This document shows, one piece after another, positions 61,610 to 64,000 of a DNA stretch of 64,000 nucleotides. The DNA is taken from positions 2,356,001 through 2,420,000 of the forward strand of contig CP018628.1 of the NCBI GenBank assembly GCA_002271215.1, in the 5' to 3' direction. The DNA comes from Lelliottia jeotgali. GTDB lineage: Bacteria > Pseudomonadota > Gammaproteobacteria > Enterobacterales > Enterobacteriaceae. Position 1 is the first letter of the stretch. Every line of letters begins with the position of its first letter. The translations under genes and the position numbers were made by a program. A model generated the notes under the pieces. That model saw only the letters and a program-made list of their open reading frames with translations. It did no database searches and was not told the origin of the DNA.

Positions 61610-63226
61610 TTAATGTTTCTCGATATACATCGTCCGGCTGTATGCCACATCTTCTGCGTTATTAATCGGATACCCTTTTACCCACGGCTTAATCAGGCGA
61701 CCGTTGGTATATTGATAAATTGGCGCGATAGGCGCTTTTTCCGCAAGGATCTTCTCCGCGGCATTGTAATCGGCATTACGCGCTTTTGCCGTGGTTTCCA
61801 GCGACGCCTGATTAATAATCTTGTCGTATGCCGGATCGTTAAAGCGCGAAATATTACCGCTGTGCGTCGAGGTCAGCAGGGACAGGAACGTTGACGGCTC
61901 GTTGTAATCACCGACCCAGGATGCGCGAATCACATCGAAATTGCCGGTGTTACGGCTGTCGATGTAGGTTTTCCACTCCTGGTTTTGCAGCTTCACGTCC
62001 ACGCCGAGGTTTTTCTTCCACATCGACGCCACTGCAATGGCGATTTTCTGGTGGTTTTCAGACGTGTTGTACAGCAGCGTCAGTTTTAGCGGACGCTGCG
62101 GGCCATATCCGGCGGCCTGCAACAGCATTTTGGCCTGCGCATTGAGCTCCGCCTGCGGCATCTGCTCGAACGGCGAGGTTTCTGGCGTAAAGCCAGCCGT
62201 CACATCCGGGGTAAAATGCCACGCCGGTTTTTCGCCGGTCCCCAGCACTTTCTCGGCCATAATCCGGCGATCGATAGTCATACTCAGCGCCAGACGCACG
62301 CGCTGGTCAGCCGTTGGGCCTTTCTGGGTGTTAAACGCGTAGTAATAGGTGCCCAACTGCGGCGGGGTATACACCTGTCCCGGAATATCTTTGAGCAGCT
62401 TCTGATAGAGATTTTTTGGGAAGGATTCGGTGATATCAATATCCCCCGCCAGATAGCGCTTGGTGGCCGATGACTCCTGATTGATCGGGATAAAAGTGAC
62501 TTTTTTCAGCACGGTTTTGGCGTTATCCCAGTACGAGGTATTCGGCTCAACCACCAGCTTTTCATTCACCACACGATCGGTCAGGACGTAAGCGCCGTTG
62601 CCGACAAGTGCGCCAGGACGGGTCCACTCTTTGCCACTCTCGACGTTGGCTTTTTGTACCGGGTAAAACGCAAAACTGGCCGTCAGATTGGCAAACCACG
62701 GCAGCGGTTTATCGAGCTGCACGCGCAGGGTTTTCGCATCAACAGCAGTAATACCAAGCTGGTTGGGCTGCGCTTTACCGTCGATAATATTTTGGGCGTT
62801 CGTTATTCCCGCCAGCGCTGCGAACCAGGCAAAAGGCGAAGTGGTTTTCGGGTCAACCAGACGCTGCCAGCTGTAGACGAAATCCTGCGCCGTCACCGGC
62901 GTACCATCAGACCACTTGGCATTATCGCGCAGGGTAAACGTCCAGGTGCGATTGTCGTTGCTCTGCCATTTGGTGGCGACACCAGGGATCAACTCGCCCT
63001 TTTCGTTCTGATTGACCAGGCCTTCGAACAAATCACGGATCACCTGGATTTCCGGCAAACCGACGGCTTTCGCCGGGTCTAGCGATGCCGGTTCGTCCTT
63101 AATATGGCGAACCAGTTCCTGTTTTTGCGCAAGAGTGGTTCCCTGAGGAATATCAGCAGCATAAGAAACGGAAGAGAGTCCGCACAGCCACAGCGCAGTA
63201 CAGAGCAGCGAAACAGGATGCTTCAT
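61610..63226 (-). CDS. mppA: MppA, periplasmic murein tripeptide-binding protein
   Basis: A 538-residue OppA-family protein very close to E. coli MppA (537). Signal peptide MKHPVSLLCTALWLCGLSSV ending near SYAAD. Start 63226 follows GGGGAT; an upstream in-frame ATG (63295) would add 23 residues before the signal. Captures L-Ala-D-Glu-mDAP for uptake via OppBCDF in murein recycling. Divergent from mpaA. Confidence 0.96.
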   Translation of the reverse strand: MKHPVSLLCTALWLCGLSSVSYAADIPQGTTLAQKQELVRHIKDEPASLDPAKAVGLPEIQVIRDLFEGLVNQNEKGELIPGVATKWQSNDNRTWTFTLRDNAKWSDGTPVTAQDFVYSWQRLVDPKTTSPFAWFAALAGITNAQNIIDGKAQPNQLGITAVDAKTLRVQLDKPLPWFANLTASFAFYPVQKANVESGKEWTRPGALVGNGAYVLTDRVVNEKLVVEPNTSYWDNAKTVLKKVTFIPINQESSATKRYLAGDIDITESFPKNLYQKLLKDIPGQVYTPPQLGTYYYAFNTQKGPTADQRVRLALSMTIDRRIMAEKVLGTGEKPAWHFTPDVTAGFTPETSPFEQMPQAELNAQAKMLLQAAGYGPQRPLKLTLLYNTSENHQKIAIAVASMWKKNLGVDVKLQNQEWKTYIDSRNTGNFDVIRASWVGDYNEPSTFLSLLTSTHSGNISRFNDPAYDKIINQASLETTAKARNADYNAAEKILAEKAPIAPIYQYTNGRLIKPWVKGYPINNAEDVAYSRTMYIEKH

Positions 63227-63410
63227 GAGATCCCCTTTGAAAGAGTGGGTAACAAGCAGATGCGTAATTATTTGTTTCAAAACAGAGAAATGCAAATATC
63301 TTCGCGCGGAAAGTTGAGATCGGGCCAGTTTATCGCAGCGTTGAAACTATTTGATTAACCGCGTGTTTTACACAACACTGGCTATAAAGAACTCGCTATC
63401 AGGATTTCGT

Positions 63411-64000
63411 ATGTCACTTACCCGCCCAAGAACGGAACGTGGCGCTTTTCCGCCCGGAACAGAACATTATGGCCGCTCATTTTTAGGCGCTCCGCTGATC
63501 TGGTTTCCTGCCCCGCAGGCCGACCGCCACAGCGGGCTTATCATTGCGGGCACGCACGGAGATGAAAACTCCTCCATCGTTACGCTTTCCTGCGCCCTGC
63601 GCACGCTGGCGCCGGACCTGCGTCGTCATCACGTGGTGTTAACCGTGAACCCGGACGGCTGTCAGCTTGGGCTGCGCGCCAACGCGCGCGGCGTCGATCT
63701 CAACCGCAACTTCCCGGCGGCCAACTGGCGCGCGGGAGAAACCGTCTATCGCTGGAATAGCGCGGCGGACGAGCGTGACGTGGTGTTGCTCACCGGAGAA
63801 AAACCGGGCTCGGAGCCTGAAACACAGGGGCTGTGTCAGCTGATCCACCATCTTAAACCAGCGTGGGTAGTCTCGTTTCACGATCCGCTGGCCTGCATTG
63901 AAGATCCGCGCCACACGGAATTAGGCGAATGGCTGGCGGATGCCTTTGCTCTGCCGCTGGTCACGAGTGTCGGATACGAAACGCCAGGCTCCTTTGGTAG
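63411..64000 (+). CDS. mpaA: MpaA, murein peptide amidase A (3' truncated by window edge)
   Basis: The first ~196 residues of a ~240-residue M14-type zinc carboxypeptidase. Zinc ligands in THGDENSS (His, Glu, ~47) and the His in SFHDPLA (~156), plus GVDLNRNFPA. Removes mDAP from the murein tripeptide that MppA imports, which explains the pairing with mppA. Confidence 0.94.
   Translation, partial: MSLTRPRTERGAFPPGTEHYGRSFLGAPLIWFPAPQADRHSGLIIAGTHGDENSSIVTLSCALRTLAPDLRRHHVVLTVNPDGCQLGLRANARGVDLNRNFPAANWRAGETVYRWNSAADERDVVLLTGEKPGSEPETQGLCQLIHHLKPAWVVSFHDPLACIEDPRHTELGEWLADAFALPLVTSVGYETPGSFG

Overview
The window comes from an enterobacterial chromosome. The right half is collinear with Escherichia coli K-12 over several blocks (ydcR-ydcS-ydcT-ydcU-ydcV-patD; hslJ-ydbJ-ydbK; ttcA-dbpA-fnrS-zntB; dgcM; mppA-mpaA). 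The srfC-like gene, a tandem yeaR pair beside ortT, a cyanide-insensitive-type cytochrome bd operon and extra c-di-GMP genes point to an Enterobacter/Lelliottia/Citrobacter-type genome rather than E. coli itself. That genus placement is inference.

Layout. 1-3308 is chromosome: the 3' end of an srfC-like gene, a 0.6-kb GC-rich non-coding block with strong hairpins, the small membrane toxin gene ortT, two yeaR-like genes plus yoaG behind a predicted NsrR site, and a REP cluster. 3309-35413 is a lambdoid siphovirus prophage integrated at the 3' end of patD, with 16-bp att copies at each end. 35397-42740 is the patD-ydcVUTS-ydcR putrescine/GABA-type transport and catabolism locus and a YmcF-like cold-shock small protein. 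43169-45713 is a cioAB-type quinol oxidase operon with a DUF2474 small subunit. 45843-55000 carries hslJ, ydbJ, ydbK, a KTSC protein, ttcA, dbpA, the FNR-activated sRNA FnrS and zntB. 55123-61558 is a signalling island: a membrane diguanylate cyclase, a methyl-accepting protein without a periplasmic domain, an MHYT-GGDEF-EAL protein and DgcM. 61610-64000 is mppA and the start of mpaA.

The prophage reads as a lambda-style genome. An immunity region (cI, a Cro-like gene, cII, 13-bp operators at OR and OL, pR, pRM, pL) is flanked by matched nutR and nutL sites and an N-like antiterminator. The left operon (+ strand) runs through small early genes, a DUF2829/Tad2-like protein, RecT, a lambda-Exo-type nuclease, an adenine methyltransferase, a TraR/DksA-type zinc finger, Xis and Int. 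The right operon (- strand) starts with cro, cII, a replication initiator with internal 11-bp iterons and the beginning of a dnaB-type helicase gene. It is then interrupted by IS911. Beyond the IS the tail genes continue (completion protein, U, V, chaperone-like, H, M, L, K, I, J, fibres), but all head, terminase, lysis and Q genes are absent. IS911 has no target duplication, so an IS-mediated deletion most likely removed them and left a defective, tail-only prophage.

Points deserving most attention: a two-gene cassette (one DUF1828-like) directly after cI, exactly where lambda carries rexAB; the Tad2-like anti-defence candidate; an SOS-box operon encoding a naturally truncated, catalytically dead UmuD'-like protein; the IS911 deletion junction; and several small genes (33249, 31704, 32845, 50854, 53517, 61415) that are easily overlooked.
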